Part shown: positions 36,499-49,254 of the stretch, piece after piece
How the letters are laid out: every line of letters starts with the position of its first letter
How positions within the stretch are numbered: the first letter of the stretch is position 1
DNA from: Citrus sinensis
Lineage: Eukaryota; Streptophyta; Magnoliopsida; Sapindales; Rutaceae
Direction: 5' to 3'
Assembly: GCF_022201045.2 (NCBI RefSeq)
Contig: NC_068563.1
Span: 2,232,001-2,296,000, forward strand
Length of the DNA: 64,000 bases
Position numbers and translations under genes: made by a program
The notes under the pieces: generated by a model
Seen by the model: only the letters and a program-made list of their open reading frames with translations
Database searches by the model: none
Told to the model about the DNA's origin: nothing

Positions 36499-37285
36499 AG
36501 GGGTGTCAAAAAAGCCCGCCCGGACCGGACCCGGCCCGGACCCGGCCAATTCGGTCCGGGCAAAACCCGGACCGGACCCGCCCCGGACCCGGCCAATCCG
36601 GTCCGGGCAAAATCCGGACCGCATGCATATAAAAACCGGATCCGGGTTTGAAATTCTCAAACCCGGACATTTCCGGTCCCGGGTCCGGGTTCAACACAAA
36701 AAACCCGAAACCCGGACCGGACCCGGTTTTTAAATAAATTTTAAAAAAATAAATATATTATATATAAATATATAATTATGAATTTATGATATATTGGATG
36801 TTATTTAAATTTATTGTGTAATTATTGTGTTTTTGAATTTAATTTATTTATTTTATATATAGATTGAATGAGTTTAAGTTAGAAATTGGATAAATTTAGG
36901 TATTAAAAAGTAGATTGAAATAATTTTTATTTATCATTTGTGCAAAATTTGTATTGTTAATGTGTTATATATTTGTATTTGACTATTTTCTTTTTTAAAA
37001 TTTGAAATTGAATGAGTTTATTTGATTATTTTCTTTTTTAAAATTTGTATTGTTAGAGAAATTTAAAAAAAAATTGAAGAAAAAAATTAAAAAAAAATTA
37101 AATTTATCACATGCGGGTTTAAAAAGCCCGGATCAAAACCCGGACCCGAAAGGTGCCGGGCTCAAGCCCGGACCGCACCCGGAAAAACCGGGTTTTAACC
37201 CGGGTCTGGGTTTGCATTTCTCTCATCCGGTCCGGTCCCGGGCAACACCAAAACCCGGACCGGACCCGGATTTTGCCAAGCCTAA
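36499..37285. mobile_element. Non-autonomous hAT-type element with CCGGACC-rich ends
   Basis: An 8-bp direct repeat TCGGAAGT at 36491-36498 and 37286-37293 bounds a 787-bp element whose ends are AGGGGTGTCAAAA and, reversed, TTAGGCTTGGCAAAA. Both subterminal regions are dense degenerate arrays of CCCGGACCGG; the centre is AT-rich and non-coding. Open frames rich in Pro, Gly, Asp and Arg across the arrays are artefacts of the repeat. The 8-bp duplication fits hAT. It lies in the leader or promoter of the SERF-family gene. Confidence 0.85.
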
Positions 37286-37477
37286 TCGGAAGTGAAGTTT
37301 CTGATTCAATTTATATTTTTGGGGAAAAAAATATATATATATATGTTTGTGTGTGAAAAGTTGGAGGAGCAGGAGGATGAAGAGGTGAGCAAAGTGACGG
37401 TGGTGAGAATCTTGAATAAATATGAAATTAAATATATATTTTTTCAGAAGTGTCTAGAAGCTAAAGGGTGGCGATAG

Positions 37478-38115
37478 TTGTGGGGAAATTTTTAACCAAA
37501 CCCTAAATAAATTGACATTTTACCGCACACCTAAAAAATTGACGTGTTGTATCGTATCCTTAATTTTATTAATTTTTCAGTTATTTCTAACGGCTCCGTC
37601 AAATTTTTGATTGCTCCTTTATATAGAAAAACAAAAACAAAATTTTTAGCTCATTTAATTTTTTTAAGGTTTTTTTTTTCAATTGTAATAAAAAAAATTT
37701 CTTATTACATGTACATTGTCACTACTATTATTTTTCCTTTAATTTTTTAAAGATTTTTATTTCAATTGCAATAAAAAAAATTTTCTTATTACATGTACAT
37801 TTGTCACTACTATTATTTTTCCTTTAATTTTTTTAAGATTTTTATTTTAATTGCAATAAAAAAAAATTTTGTTACATGTACATTGTCACCACTATTATTT
37901 TTCCTTTAATTTTTTAAAGATTTTTACTTCAATTGCAATAAAGAGAATTCCCACCATTAAAATTAATTTAAAGAATGAACTTCTAATTTTACCCCTCCAC
38001 CGTTAAACTTAACTGAGAAAATAACGGAATTGGGGGCGCGGTGCAACAAGTTAAATTTGTTAGGGATACGGTGTAAAATGTCAATTTATTTAGGGGTAAG
38101 TTAAAAATTTCCCAT
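37478..38115. mobile_element. Inverted-repeat element with internal triplicated block
   Basis: Ends GGGGAAATTTTTAACC and, reversed, TGGGAAATTTTTAACT, with the matching stretch AAATAAATTGACATTTTAC just inside each. The centre has three tandem units of about 82 bp (from about 37675 to 37945), each with AATTGCAATAAA and TTACATGTACATTGTCAC. No clear target duplication was found. Size and arms fit a MITE, perhaps Mutator-like. Confidence 0.65.
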
Positions 38116-39163
38116 ATTTTTATACTATACTTTTTTTAAATTGCTCTATTTCTAAAAAATATTTAAAAAATCACATAATTTTTTTAAATTTTTAAATAAA
38201 TAAGAATTTTAGTGAATTAGTTACCAAAATCCATATTCTTTGGTGATTTTAATTCCCTTATTCTATTTAACTATTAAAATTACTTGAGCCTAAAATTTAT
38301 TTGATTATTTTATTCTTTTAAGGTAAAAGTATCAAAATTTTACTTTAATTTTATTTTTTTATACAAAATTTATTATTTCTAAATGATGTGTTGATACTAC
38401 TTTAATATTATGATTATTAATCTTTAATTAAACTAACATATTATGTTTTATAGTATAATAATCATGTAAAATATCAGAATTCAAATTTATCTAATTTACA
38501 TATAGAATATTAATAATTATTTAGATTTTATTTAAAAATATTAAATTACATGTTACAAAATTAAATACTTAAACTATTAGATAGAAATTCCTATAATTCT
38601 TGGGGTGACTTGATTATTTTATGTCATTAAGAGTATAATAATCAAATAGAGTTTATGTTAAAACAAACTTACCGTTTAAAGAAATCTTAGTAAGAAAAAA
38701 GTTATAAGAATTATTTAATTGATTAATTGTGTGAATTATTTTTTTGATTTGTATTTATAAAAAATAATGTAAATTTATTTTAAATATTTTTTTGTAAGTG
38801 GGGTAATTTACCCAAATGGTGGGATGGACATATTTTTATTAGTTTTGTGGGGCCCGTTGTTTTTATATAATTACAGATGGACTCAATAGTTTAAACATAT
38901 TGAATACTTTTCTGACCAAGAGGAAAAAAATGATTTGAGGAGGAACAAAAATCAGTAGAAATTGTCTGCATTAATAGTACAATAAAAGTAAGTACAATGA
39001 AAATAAGGGTCTTTCACCAATAAAATCTTATCTAGTGGATTTGAAATTCTTCTCATACTCTTTACATATTTCAAAGGAGAAAAATGAAACAATGTCGCTT
39101 TACCTTTGGGAGGGCAAAATTTGGAGGATACCAGAAAGTTATTAATTCACATTCTCCGTACTC
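38116..39163. other. AT-rich intergenic DNA
   Basis: Very AT-rich; no gene or clear element recognised. Confidence 0.5.
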
Positions 39164-39411
39164 TTTACAGTAGGAACCATTCTTTTGAAGGGTTCATCAA
39201 ATGATCTTTTAGCTAATATTCCAATGAACCAACCAATATCTTAAAGACAAATAAAAGAATATGATCATTTCTGATATACACAATGTTTTTACAGTAGGAA
39301 CCATTCTTTTGAAGGGTTCATCAAATGATCTGTCGCTAATATTCCAATGAACCAACCAATATCTTAAAGACAAATAAAAGAATATGATCACATTTCTGAT
39401 ATACACAATGT
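39164..39411 (+). repeat. 124-bp tandem duplication
   Basis: Units 39164-39287 and 39288-39411 are almost identical and each contain ACAGTAGGAACCATTC. It lies just downstream of the ELKS-like gene. Confidence 0.9.
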
Positions 39412-39550
39412 TTTTGCATAGTGTGTTTCGATTCTGAAAGAAGCATGATTCTAGCTATCATGCAAAAATGAACAGTATGAACACTTGAGAACACAAAGGA
39501 TGGGGCTATATCACAATTGATGAGGATATGGCGAAGGGAAGTTACAACCC

Positions 39551-42500
39551 CTACATTGCGTGCCTCCTTTCCTCTTCTTCAGCTTTAATCCAAGCAGCCT
39601 GAAAATTAAGGAACAAGAACATACAAACCCTTATCATAGGATTTCAAGCATGCCGCAGAAAGATAACTGAAACTGAAAAGAAAAATGAAATAACAAAATA
39701 ATAAGCAAATAATGAGAAAAGTTGCCTTGTCTCGTTCAAGTTTAGAGAGATGTGGCTTAATGGAGTTTCCTAAGCTTAGGCCTCCCCATGCTTCTCGTAA
39801 CTCTCTCTCCCTTGCTTCTCTCCGACTTACAGAGTGGCGGTGATTCCTGTAATTTTTTCCAGCTTCCATTTTCTCCCTCTCCAACCTGTGCACTGGCTTA
39901 ACCAATATCTTGTCAAGACTATCTATTGTCTCTTCATTTCCAGCCGTTGTATCTTTGTTTTCAATTTCAGAAAATCTGTCATCTTCCTTATTCAAGTCCC
40001 TATTTTCTTTCCCATCTACTACTTCTCTGCTGAAAGAAGAAATTCCATTCTTCTTGTTCAACTCGGCCGCCCTGCCTCCTTCAACTGGGTCATTATTTCT
40101 TCTGCTCTTAGCTTCCTGAACCTCCTTTTCAAGTCTAGAGACATGTTTCACAAGAAACTTATCTAGACTGGGGACTTCGGGAGCAGCTGCCTTCTTGTGA
40201 GTTGCTGCCACTTCATTTGGCTTTGCTCCTGCTTCTTGTTTCTTAGAGACAGTATCAGAGTTATTTCCGGAGTTCTTGTTTGCTTCTCCAATTGAATCAT
40301 TATATCTTCTGCTCTTGGCTTCTTGGACCTCCCTTTCAAGTCTCGAGACACGCTTCACAAGAAACTTATCTAGACTAGGGACTTCTGGAGCATCTACCTT
40401 CCTGTGAGTTGCTGCTTCATTTGGCATTGCTCCTGCTTCTGAGTTCTTAGAGATAGTTTCAAAGTTATTTCCTGAGTTCTTCTTTGCTTCTCCAAATGAA
40501 TCATTATTTCTTCTGCTCTTGGCTTCTTGGACCTCCCTTTCAAGTCTCGAGACACGCTTCACAAGAAACTTATCTAGACTGGGGACTTCTGAAGCATCTA
40601 CCTCCTTATGATTTGCTGCTTCATTTGGCATTGCTCCCGCTTCTGGGTTCTTAGAGATACTTTCAACGTTTCCTGAGTTCTTCTTTGCTTCTCCAATTGA
40701 ATCATCATTTTCCCTGCTCTTGGCTTCTTGGACCTCCCTTTCAAGTCTCGAGACATGCTTCACAAGAAACTTATCAAGACTGGGAATTTCTGGAACATCT
40801 TTCTTTGAATAAGTTCGTTCTACATTTGGAACCCCTCCTGCTTCTGAGTTCTTACAGACTATTTTGAAGTTATTCCCAGGTTTCTTCTTTGCTTCCTCTA
40901 TTTCTTTTGTGAACTTCGAAGAATGCTTAAGAAGATCACATCCCAATTCTGAAGTACTCTCAGATTGAACAATTTCACTATCTACCTTGACCTCTCCATC
41001 CTCACTATTTTCAATAGGATTCTCCCCACCAATTGCCTTAGATGATTTACTAATTCTGGAATTTTTGGCTTCTTGCACCTCTCGTTCAAGTTTTGACATG
41101 TGCTTAACCAGAAACTTGTCTAGACTCGGGAATTCTGACTCAATTTGCTTCCTTCTAACTGACCCATTCATATAATATTCAAGGTTGGCAGTTCTCATTG
41201 TTCCTGCTCCCAAGGAAGATGTTCTCCGGGAATTAGGAACTGAAGTGGAAGGCAAATCAGTCGCAGAGTTTGGATGCATCTTACTGTTTTCTACTTCAGC
41301 TAAGGCAGCATTTAAACCACAAGTTGCAACTATAGTGGCAAGGGATGAAAGTTCATCTTCTTGCAAACATTTAAGTCTCTCAAGCATCATCTCTATGAGA
41401 TTGGCCCTGTTAACCTTTTCAGATGACAGCCTCCTCTTTGATTTGCTCTGCATCATCCCAAGAACTGGTTCCTTAGCATCCAAGTTTTGAGAGCCAAAAT
41501 CATTCTTTTTGGACTCCATTTCAAGTTCTGACCCAGACTCTGATTCACACTCCGAAGAAAACTCTGGTAATTCCTGATTACTATCACCTGTGTCAGGATT
41601 CTCGCAGATTTTATGCAATAGGTCCTTGAATTCATCTTTACTAAAGGGAGCACAATTTGCAAGCCTGACAAATGCAGTTTTAACTGCTGCAGCTACTTCT
41701 CTATCTACCTCAAATGCAGTATCAAAAGATGCTATAATTTTATGAGTGGTAGACCCTCCTCCATTTGCAGACGTTTCAATTTGATAATGTGTTTGAGGAC
41801 AATTTGGCTTATCATACATGATAACTCCAATGGCTCCTGCTGCTTCAAAAGCTTCAGCTGCAGCTTTCTCAGATTTCAAAAGAAGGTCTTCTGCTTCTTT
41901 GCTTTGTATCCTGCAAAGAAGAATGATAGTTTAATTGTATGACAGAGAACTATATTTATTGAATATTCGTCTCCTCTCGTATACACAAACTATTACCTTG
42001 CTGCTTTAAGTATTCGACACCAAGATGCTTCCACCAGTGTAGCTTTCCGAGCATCCATTGCTTTATGTGCAGCCTCTCTTGCTGCCATTTTCTCCCTCAA
42101 AACTCTACAGTAATGTGGATTTGTATCACCTAAAGTTTCATCAAGAGTTAAATTCATGCCATCAACTTCCTGAAATAAAAAGCATTAATGTTAGCACTTT
42201 TAACTTGCAAGAAAAATCAAAATTTACAAGTCCTTTCATCAATAAAAAACAATTGTGAAACAACCTGCAGCATTTTTATCTTCCTTTTCAAATAGGAGTC
42301 CACCTTCTTCCGCGGAAACCAGTTGAGAGGAGAACTATTACGGTGACGAGGCTTCTTAATTTGTGCTGTACACTTGTTTAGAGCATTCCATGTTGATTGG
42401 TTGTTCCCTTTAGGTGATTTACCCTACATTATTCAAGTAGAAAGAATTATGAAACAAAAGGGGGAAAAATTTACTGAACTCAAATGCTGAATAACTAAAC

Positions 42501-43291
42501 AACACAAGAGAATTAGCAAATGAGAAATGATCGGGATGTTGCAATTGATATCCACACACTAAATATGGTAGTAAAAGGAAAAATTACTCAATATCAGATT
42601 GAAACCGGACCCTCTCGATGCAATGCTTGTGATTAAACCAAGTAATTAACAAATTCAGAATCGCAAGCCTAGTTACATATTAAGTGGAAAATAAGATCAA
42701 ATTTTAACGATTCCCCTATCATCATTGTCATGTTCTTCCAAAGTAATTTAGAATACAAACACAACCGTACCCTCACAATTCAATTTTAAGAAACTTTTTT
42801 TTTAATTAATATATTACTGTTATATGTTCCCGACAAAAGACCCAATGTCAGAGTAACTACAAAAAAGGCACTATAAAGATAAAACCCCAGCATCGAAAAA
42901 ATTCAGTTCATATTTAAATGATTAATTCAAACATTAACAAAGGAGAAACATAATATTGGTAAGCCCTATTTACACTGAAGACAAGTTAATAAACACTTCT
43001 GATTTTGATTTTTTCTCTTTTAGGGTTTTGCACTTAATCATCCACATAGAAAATACTACAAAATCCTAACGTTCAAACCACACAATTTCAAGAAATCAAA
43101 GAAAGGCAAAAATTAACAAGAACCCAAATCTTGAAACTGATTTAACACAAAGAATGCACCTTCCCAACTCTGGAATTTGCCGATACGGGGTCGTCTCGAT
43201 CACTGTCTTTGTTAGAAGAATCAGTAAATTTCTCGTCGCTGTGCTTATCTGAGACTGATATGCAACCCATGTCCAAGCACCCAAGATCCAT
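39551..43291 (-). CDS. ELKS/Rab6-interacting/CAST-annotated family protein with internal repeats
   Basis: Five exons on the minus strand, 43160-43291, 42265-42423, 41997-42169, 39726-41910 and 39551-39598, join in frame to 898 residues. It starts MDLGCLDMGCISVSD, as I recall for At4g02880 and At1g03290, which are annotated as ELKS/Rab6-interacting/CAST family. Other marks are SPLNWFPRKKVDSYLKRKI and a helical Ala-rich stretch after residue 150. Residues about 415-830 hold six copies of a unit with SLDKFLVKHVSRLEREVQEA, four of them spaced about 201-207 bp in DNA. The C terminus is acidic/basic coiled coil, ending EEEERRHAM. The last intron has a GC donor (after 39726). No function is firmly known; a coiled-coil scaffold is a guess from composition. 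Confidence 0.88.
40140..40800 (-). repeat. Tandem coding repeats of about 201-207 bp in the ELKS-like gene
   Basis: The codons for SLDKFLVK recur at DNA positions near 40147, 40354, 40558 and 40759, with more diverged copies near 41103 and 39900. The units are very similar to each other over their whole length, including the linker with GEAKKNSGNN, which implies recent unequal exchange. Confidence 0.88.
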
Positions 43292-44235
43292 TGTTAAATC
43301 TTACACCAATTGCAGACTCAAGAGCGACTGATTGTTTAAGAAATTGAAGCTGTTGATTGGAAGAAAAATGGGATTTTTAAGAGAATGTAAATAATTTTTT
43401 TTTTTTGTTTGATTGTTTTTGGGGAATTGAGACTGGTTCTGTGTATTTTAAACCTTCAAGTAGCCGTTACAAAGGCGAGGGTTTCGGTTGCAACGGTCGT
43501 TTTGAGAAATCCAAAAGAGTAGTTATCAAGTACATTGGCTTGTAATGGTAATCGTGGTAGGAACCACTGTCAACTTGACACGTGAGGCATCTATTGATTT
43601 GGATTTCATGCAGCTTCCGTAAATTTTTACTAAGCATGTACTCCAAAAAAACCATATTAATATAAAATTAAGTGATTTATGCGGTTGATAAGATTTTTCG
43701 TATTTTTTCAACCCATTTACGCACCCCCCCAAAAAAAAAAGGTCAAAATTGGTGAAGGAAGGCATATTAACGGAAAAAATAGATTACAAAATAAGTTAGT
43801 ACATATCTGTGCAGTTTCTAAGGAAATAAGCGAATCAAAATCAACACATCACTGCAAATTAAAACATATTCATACTGCTCCTAAGAGTAAGAGGGGCAGA
43901 AAGTAGTTCTGATAAGAGTTGTTACTTTACACGATCAATTATTTCTTCTTCTTTGACATTTTCTAACATAAATGATATACATCCATGAGTGTCCTGAAAT
44001 TACCCCCAAATAAAATGAGACACTTATTTTTTAGAAACTGGAAAGAAACTAAGTAATATGGTAACCGCAACGATAAACACGTGAAATTGGCTGTTCCTTC
44101 TCTTCTGTAACTCAATCTTCAGCCATGAAACTTATACACTACGGCATCTAACCATAAAGATGAAAGAGGGTTGGCATGGTAGTCATACTTAGTCCACTTG
44201 CTCTTCATCTCTAATCCACTTAGTAGCCACCACAA
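43292..44235. other. ELKS-like promoter and prolyl hydroxylase 3' flank
   Basis: Leader and promoter of the ELKS-like gene at the left; prolyl hydroxylase 3' UTR at the right. Nothing else recognised. Confidence 0.5.
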
Positions 44236-47200
44236 TTAGTCCTCGTGTTGTTCTTGATCTCTAATCCACTTTGTAGCAACCCATTTCTCCCCTTTGATCA
44301 CCGGACAGCTTCCGTGAAGTGATGTCTGCAAGAGCATTCAACAGATTAGGGATATGAGAAACCAAATTGCAAAGGCTAGAATTATAGCAACTCCAACCCC
44401 ACGTCAAATAAATCTATCGAAACATCAATAATACAGGGCAAAAGAAAACATGTTTGGAAGGTTATAACTTATAACAGCTTAATTGTATCCAATGAGGAAT
44501 ATATGAATAATTTAATAAATGCATCAAATATGGATTTAAAAACAAGTAAAGGTTACCCGATCAATTGTGCCATTTGGAAACAATGAATAAAATAGCAGTC
44601 CATCTCCTCTCCGTGGCTTCACTTTTAAACCAATGCATTTTTTGTAATCATAGCCCGAATCTAGAAATATGCCATTCTACAAATCGATGTAGTAAGGTGA
44701 GTGCAAAGCAGTAAAAATGAATGACTAATACTTTAAGTCGGTCAAATAATAAGCCGTGATATTTGCAAATCTACCTCAAATGGGAACATGGTTTCTCCAC
44801 CTTCCTCAACATCAGACAGATACAACAAGAAGGAAGCCAACTGCAAGAGATTAATTAGAAAAATGGTGTATATCTTGAGCACTACAATTTAACAAGGAAA
44901 TAGATCAAATCTAGCTGTAAAAGAAAGTGATTTCAGCACATTTGTACTACTTTTGTTTGTTTTACACGATATTCAAGCTGGTGAAACCAATTTCAAATAT
45001 TCTAAAAGAATCCACCAACTTTACTAAAAGATAAAGTGGAAACAGTCAGCCCAATTGGCAAGACTAGCATTTGCACTTTTACTTCATTCCTTGCTTGAAC
45101 AACTGGAATGATAACTAGAGTGGAAGAAACTAGTTTCTACCAAAAACTCTTTCCCAGCCCCCCCACCCCAAAAAAAAAAAATTTACTAAAGCAAGTAATC
45201 CTAATTCCAATATAGCATGTATTAACCAACTGAGACCAGAGAAATACTAGCAAAAGTAGGCCAAGGTTTTTAATGGTGATCTAGTAACACCTGTTAATTG
45301 ACAAATGTTGTGGCTGACTGACTGAACAATCACATGATGAACTGAAAGATATTTTAGTAAGTGATTTACCCTTTGGCTCATTTGTGGGCCATATTCAGCT
45401 GGGTTGAATGCATCATAGTGAGAATCATATTTCTGCCCAATCTCATATCTCAAAACATTGAACGCCTGCATTGGAGGAATTAAAACAGATACATAATTGA
45501 TAGAAATTGGCAGGAACAAAACAAGTGAAACCATAAAATGAGGAAATAGGGAAATAAAAGAGATGCATATCAAGAGTAGAAACTACATGTTACACCAAAA
45601 TTTTACTACTCAAGTAATGTGGCAATTGAACTGTTATATCAGCAGTGCGGAACTAGTTGTTAAAACACTTGAGGTACAGCTTGGAGAGTAGTAATATACA
45701 TCCTATCATAAAATTGGGGTTTCAAACCAATTAACTAATAATATTATTACACAAATATACATATCTCAATTGGAATGAATGCAATGCAATCTAAAGATCT
45801 GATCAACTACAGCCTGCGACTAAGGTAAAAGCACCAATGAAACAGAAGAAAAACAGATCAAGTCAGCAAATTTTGAACAAGCGTTCAATCCTATAGGGTG
45901 ACTGACTAGGATTTTCTCTAACCCCTATCACTAAGACAAAGCCCACCCATCCTACCAATTTATCAGTCAGCAGGGATGAAGTAACGGCACTTGCATGTTT
46001 CAAAGGTCAACAACTGCCATGAAATCCATGAACATAATAATTCCTCGTTTCTATATACCAAATAAAATCTAAGTAGAAAAAGATCATTGAAGCAAACTGA
46101 AAGTAACATTTAAACCTATATGCACAGTATCTACATTATTCCCTTGGACTTCAACTCCCAACTTTAATGATTGACTACACCCCATAGAAAACAAATGAAA
46201 AATTTTCTAACAAATCAAACCTCTCCATGGGTCTGTGGTAGCATTGTAGCTCTTGCAATCTTGTGCTCTATCGACTCCAAGATTCCGGTTTTATCTTCAG
46301 ATGCACTGATAAATGTTCCGGAGCTGTTACAAAAATGTACAAACCAACAAACATAAGTTCTAAAATCAGAAACCAACAAATTTTTTATAATTGCGCCTAA
46401 ACTGTTACCGAGGAAATTACAAAACAATATCACAAGTTCTACAAGCAACGGCCAAAAAATGGTTTACATCAATAATTAGAGTTAGAAACAATGACTTTTA
46501 AGATGACCTGAATAACTCACTTATCTCTGGTAAAATGACCCAAAGGCTACTGGACTATTTGGTCTGTAAATTGTATGAAATTTACTCATTATATCAGACT
46601 ATCAGTTACTGTATTCAGTGGAGGTATACTCATCGAGCACAAAATAAAAATCCTCAAGGGTACAGCAGCATAATAAATATAAGAGAATACCTTGTTCTAG
46701 TCCCCTTTGTACTCTCAACAGTTTCTCCCTGCCGCAAAGCCAGCTGAGATGGCTTAAGACGTTTCTTCGCCGTCGCAATAATACTTTGGCATTGTTCTGC
46801 ACTTGCAAAGTTAGGAAAATAAAGAGCCCGTGGACGCCAACTTAATACCTGCATTCAGTAATAAGAATCCCTCCAATGAAATCAGTTAAAACTGTAAACT
46901 ATCGGCAAACAGATCCAAAGAAACAGTTCACAACCACACATCTCTTAAGCCACCAACAACAAAAATAATACCCAATTTAGCAATAGCCCAAATAAAGACC
47001 CCTGCCTCTATATTTCAAAAGACCTCCCTATACTTCAAACACGGAAGATATATTTGAAACTTTAAAGCATCTACTTAATCATGAAAGCACCAACCTCAGA
47101 TCTCTCCTACCACATTGAGAGATTTTACCAATCAAGCCAAATGGTACCCACACGTCAACCCACTTTTACTTCAACAGTTTTGTGCTTTCATAAACACACC

Positions 47201-47658
47201 CTTTTAATTCTTGGTTTTTAATATTAATTAACCACCACCAACCCTTATACTTGACGGCTATTAATTTCATTTACCAACTAATTATACCCAATTTAGCTCT
47301 AAGCTAATATACTACACCATTTCTCACAAATAAAATTTAAAAAAAAAAAACCTGAAACGGAATTGATTGAATAGAAGCATCTCCAGTTTCGCCATGTGGC
47401 AGTCCACTCTCATTCTCCTTCTCCACCACTTCAAGTGTTCTCAACTTGGGCCGTATGCTGGGCACATCCTGTAAATAAAAACCAAACAACAAAATGACCA
47501 AAAGAAATAAAAGATCATTGTTTCTGAATCAACCAAAAATTAAATACCCGAGAGAGGAAAGTGGATCCATAGAAGCCAGCAAGGAAGAAAAATGAGCATA
47601 AGAGTAACGCAGTTGGTAACCCTAGCTTTGTACTCGATCTCTTTGCTTTGCCTTTCAT
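44236..47658 (-). CDS. Prolyl 4-hydroxylase (probable P4H9 type)
   Basis: Eight exons on the minus strand: 47548-47658, 47352-47468, 46691-46848, 46221-46323, 45370-45465, 44775-44840, 44557-44676 and 44236-44325. They join in frame to 286 residues, matching plant P4H9 in length. Residues 15-34 form a single membrane anchor, making a type II protein of the ER or Golgi. The 2-oxoglutarate/Fe(II) oxygenase domain has the metal ligands His179 and Asp181 (SHYDAF) and His261 (SLHGSCP), and a Lys about ten residues later (EKW) to bind 2-oxoglutarate. Family role: hydroxylating prolines of extensins and arabinogalactan proteins before glycosylation. The N-terminal segment VLSWRPRALYFPNF is typical. 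Confidence 0.94.
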
Positions 47659-47961
47659 CTATAAAAATTTCTTCTTTGTTGATCTTATTTTTCTCTCCTA
47701 TTGTTTTTGTTTTTAGTGTTTTTGTTTTTGTCGCGTTTTCTGTTTCCTCTGTTTTTCCTTCTTTTCGAAAGTCAGAGCTGCGCGTGTGCATTTGTTTGTA
47801 TTTCAACGACGGCACGGAACGCGTTAATGGCGGGAGTTCATTTTTTTTTTTGTTTCCTTTTTTGACGTCATAATTAGATAACTAAACGATTATTAGTTTA
47901 TTACCTTTTATCTTTATTTAAAACTTAAAAACCTCTGACTTATCTCTATATCACGTAAACG
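47659..47961. promoter_or_regulatory. Prolyl hydroxylase promoter region
   Basis: Leader and promoter of the minus-strand prolyl hydroxylase. It includes T-rich stretches and AT-rich DNA beyond. No specific motif is claimed. Confidence 0.4.
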
Positions 47962-48251
47962 AGTATAATAAAAGATTTCACATTATATTTTAAAAAATAA
48001 AAGTAAATTTTATTTTTAAAAATGTTATTTTTGTAGTGGGATGGTGAAGTTTTGTCTCATTATTTTTATTATGCATGTGAATATCAAAAATTAGCTAAAG
48101 ATGTGAAGTTTTATCTAACTGAAATTACGAACTTTGTTTTGTATGCACTGTTAATGAGTGGATGGAGTGATTGAAAGAATAATAGGAAAGAATATTTTAG
48201 GATAAGATGAAAAATTAGCCTAATCTAGCTTTGATTTAATAAAGGATCTTG

Positions 48252-48407
48252 TTACCTTACATAATTATGTAAGGTACATAAATCTTCCACAACTATCGAT
48301 GAAAATCTAATGGTCGTGGAAATATAAAATAATATAATCTTATTATTTTTACAGCTCATCAAACAATTGTGGAAAGATTATATACCTTACCTTATTATGT
48401 AGGGTAA
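48252..48407. mobile_element. Small MITE inside duplication copy 1
   Basis: Ends TTACCTTACATAATTATG and, reversed, TTACCCTACATAATAAGG, with inverted similarity continuing through the TTCCACAA blocks (about 65 bp per arm). It is about 156 bp and non-coding. Its twin is at 49086-49254. Confidence 0.75.
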
Positions 48408-49085
48408 TTAAAACCTTTAATAAAATGTACAACCTCAAATTATAACATCCGAGTGGCGAGCCAATGGTCTCACCTCCCCTGGTTCTTCACTTGGGGATTC
48501 AATTTAATTTCCATTGCTTAAAGTCTCCCCTCAATTCAATTAATTTCCTCTCCCACATTTATGAGTAGAGGTTAATACATCTCCCCATATATAGTGAAGT
48601 AGAGAGATTTTCGAGCATAGCTCCTAGATCTTTATCCTAAACTATATGATCCCTCAAGGGACCTAACTAAAGTAATTTTTTAAATAGTTTTCAAAAATTA
48701 GTTTAGACTTTATTCATCCTTTACTTTTAAAATAAATAAAAAATATTTAAAGAATATTCATTCATTTAACAATAATCCAAATTGTGTACTTATAAAAAAG
48801 TATAATAAAAGATTTCACGTTATATTTAAGAAAAAAATAAAAGTAAATTTCATTTTTTAAAATTTAATTTTTGTAGTGGGATGGTGAAGTTTTGTCTCAT
48901 TATTTTTATTATGCATGTGAATGTCAAAAATTAGAGAAAGATGTGAAGTTTTATCTAACTGAAGTTACTAACTTTGTTTTGTATACACTGTTAATGAGTG
49001 GATGGAGTGATTTGAAAGAATAATAGGAAAGAATATTTTGGGATAAGATGAAAAAATTAGCCCAATCTAGCAATTAAGGATCTTG

Positions 49086-49254
49086 TTACCTTACATAATC
49101 ATGTAAAGTACATAAATCTTCCACAACTGTTTGATGAAAATCCAACAGTTGTGGAAATATAAGATAATAAAATTTTATTATTTTCACAACCGTTAGATGT
49201 TCATCAAATGGTTACGGAAGAGTTATGTATCTTACCTTATTATGTAAGTTAACT
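49086..49254. mobile_element. Small MITE inside duplication copy 2
   Basis: Twin of the element at 48252-48407, at the same relative position in the second duplicated block, with slightly more decay at its right end. Confidence 0.72.

Noticed and set aside
36108-37356. Several Pro/Gly/Arg-rich open frames around the CCCGGACC arrays
   Set aside because: They are translations of a degenerate GC-rich repeat inside a hAT-type element, open in many frames by composition alone.
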